Shown here piece after piece: positions 6,858 to 7,219 of a stretch of DNA of 7,219 nucleotides. The stretch covers positions 1 through 7,219 of the forward strand of contig CAMQUV010000050.1 of NCBI GenBank assembly GCA_947037995.1. Reading direction: 5' to 3'. The translations under genes were made by a program, and so were the position numbers. Every line of letters starts with the position of its first letter. Position 1 is the first letter of the stretch. A model generated the notes under the pieces. The model ran no database searches. It was not told the origin of the DNA and worked only from the letters and a program-made list of their open reading frames with translations. The DNA comes from an uncultured Rikenellaceae bacterium. Lineage in GTDB: Bacteria; Bacteroidota; Bacteroidia; Bacteroidales; Rikenellaceae.

Positions 6858-6895
6858 GGGTCACAGGCCCATTCTAATTGCCTGTCGGCTTTGAA
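6858..6895 (+). repeat. Repeat A, copy 3
   Basis: This is nearly identical to copy 2 (37/38) and has the same 6-bp inverted repeat, ACAGGC 6863-6868 with GCCTGT 6880-6885. It follows a GCTGGGGG junction, the same sequence that precedes copy 2, although the hairpin upstream is different. Confidence 0.85.
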
Positions 6896-6913
6896 AGTAG
6901 TAATAAGCTGTTT

Positions 6914-6957
6914 GGTAAAAGCAGCCTGTCGTGCTGATTAATTAGTGCGACTGGGGG
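6914..6957 (+). repeat. Repeat B, copy 2: hairpin followed by a G-run
   Basis: The stem GTCGTGCTGAT (6928-6938) pairs with ATTAGTGCGAC (6941-6951). Compared with copy 1, one G-C pair has become G-T and one T-G pair has become T-A, so pairing is kept at both changed stem positions. GGGGG follows at 6953-6957, as in copy 1, but no repeat A copy comes after it. Confidence 0.7.
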
Positions 6958-7039
6958 AAGAACTCGTGTGCTGTTAGCACCGCTACTGATAGGCTCGCGC
7001 CTTTCCATATTACTATAGTTCAGGTTTACTGTTTGGTTT

Positions 7040-7120
7040 GAGTCAAAGCCTGTGGAGGGAGATTTATCTCCTTTAGTTCGCTTCTTGTAAGCGAGCCTCC
7101 GCGGGGGTAGGCTTTGGCTC
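7040..7120 (+). repeat. Branched foldable element (three-way-junction-like) with bulged G-run
   Basis: The outer stem GAGTCAAAGCC (7040-7050) pairs with GGCTTTGGCTC (7110-7120) over 11 positions with one T-G pair. Inside it, GTGGAGG (7052-7058) pairs with CCTCCGC (7096-7102). That stem encloses two hairpins: GAGAT 7059-7063 with ATCTC 7066-7070, and TCGCTT 7078-7083 with AAGCGA 7089-7094 around a CTTGT loop. GGGGG (7103-7107) lies unpaired on the 3' side before the outer arm, as in the element at 6803-6853, whose loop is also CTTGT. The function is unknown. Confidence 0.65.
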
Positions 7121-7143
7121 ACTGGGCTGATAGCATCCAAAGG

Positions 7144-7156
7144 GTTGGTTGGTTTT
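7144..7156 (+). repeat. Repeat C, copy 2 (GTTGGTTGGTTTT)
   Basis: An exact second copy of the 13-bp G/T-rich motif at 6760-6772. It is again followed by a T-run and then a large hairpin element. Confidence 0.45.
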
Positions 7157-7166
7157 TTTGTGTAGA

Positions 7167-7219
7167 GAGCCGAGGTGAGGCTGAAATACCAGTTTCAGTC
7201 TGAGCCGTGGGGGCGGCTC
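7167..7219 (+). repeat. Nested hairpin with G-run, ending at the window edge
   Basis: GAGCCG (7167-7172) can pair with CGGCTC (7214-7219). Inside are GGT (7174-7176) with GCC (7204-7206) and AGGCTGAAA (7178-7186) with TTTCAGTCT (7193-7201). Five G's (7209-7213) sit on the 3' side just before the outer arm, the same layout as 6803-6853. A second GAGCCG (7202-7207) competes for the same CGGCTC with a 6-nt loop, so the actual fold is ambiguous. The window ends on the last base of the arm, so the element may continue. Confidence 0.55.

Larger units (their letters stand above)
6600..7219. other. Non-coding region rich in repeats and foldable elements
   Basis: No convincing protein gene is present. 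Open frames at 6674-6877 (plus) and 6874-7140 (minus) run through direct and inverted repeats, and their products resemble no family I know. The stretch is G-rich and T-rich on the plus strand and contains many runs of four to six G's. It is unlike the operon in composition. It contains the repeats and stems listed separately. It may be an intergenic repeat cluster, a plus-strand structured RNA, or the flank of an element lying beyond the right end. Confidence 0.6.

Noticed and set aside
6674..6877. 67-codon open frame on the plus strand
   Set aside because: It runs through repeats A, B and C and the GC-rich hairpin, has no ribosome binding site, and its product resembles no protein family.
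6629..6957. CRISPR array
   Set aside because: Only two near-identical repeat copies plus one diverged copy are present, spacers are unequal and long, and other repeats lie between them. No cas genes are in the window.
6874..7140. 88-codon open frame on the minus strand
   Set aside because: Its sequence is the translation of inverted repeats and G-runs. There is no supported start or family resemblance, and non-coding structure explains the region better.
7202..7219. Start of a group II intron domain V (GAGCCG...)
   Set aside because: GAGCCG at the base is suggestive, but the strand returns to CGGCTC after only six bases instead of forming the conserved 34-nt domain. No intron protein is visible, and the window ends here.
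6600..7219. Integron attC sites or an integron cassette array
   Set aside because: The repeated hairpins are of attC-like size, but I could not find paired RYYYAAC/GTTRRRY core sites, and no cassette ORFs lie between them.

Overview
The window most likely comes from a member of the Bacteroidota (probably order Bacteroidales). The reasons are a BtuB/BtuG-type vitamin B12 uptake locus, lipoprotein signal peptides, start codons mostly preceded by A-rich leaders rather than strong Shine-Dalgarno sequences, and a promoter that exactly matches the Bacteroidota TTTG / TAnnTTTG form. I cannot name the genus. Positions 1-46 are not biological: they are an Illumina index-primer/adapter sequence, so the left end is a raw contig end with untrimmed adapter.

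From about 6577 down to 83, everything is on the minus strand and reads as one operon. A promoter (6546-6577) lies immediately upstream of a cobalamin riboswitch (about 6362-6540). A leader of about 130 nt follows, with a possible 25-codon ORF (6249-6326). Four genes come next, spaced 36-42 nt apart: an exported lipoprotein of the kind found beside B12 receptors (5311-6228), a BtuB-like TonB-dependent receptor (3304-5274), a BtuG-like beta-propeller surface lipoprotein (2159-3265), and a larger lipoprotein joining PepSY-like repeats to a second BtuG-like propeller (83-2116). The inferred job is corrinoid capture at the cell surface and import across the outer membrane, shut off by the riboswitch when B12 is plentiful. 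The inner-membrane transporter (BtuFCD) is not in the window. It could lie beyond the left contig end, only 36 nt of real sequence past the last stop codon.

The right end (about 6600-7219) has no protein gene I can support. It is G/T-rich on the plus strand and packed with short direct repeats and inverted repeats. One 38-bp unit is present nearly identically twice and diverged a third time. A second hairpin unit occurs twice, with changes that keep pairing only if plus-strand RNA or single-stranded DNA folds. Three larger foldable elements share a layout: an outer stem, a run of five or six G's on the 3' side, then an inner stem or hairpins. The last of these is cut by the window end. This is the least explained part of the window and the best candidate for an undescribed element; the alternative is an ordinary intergenic repeat family.
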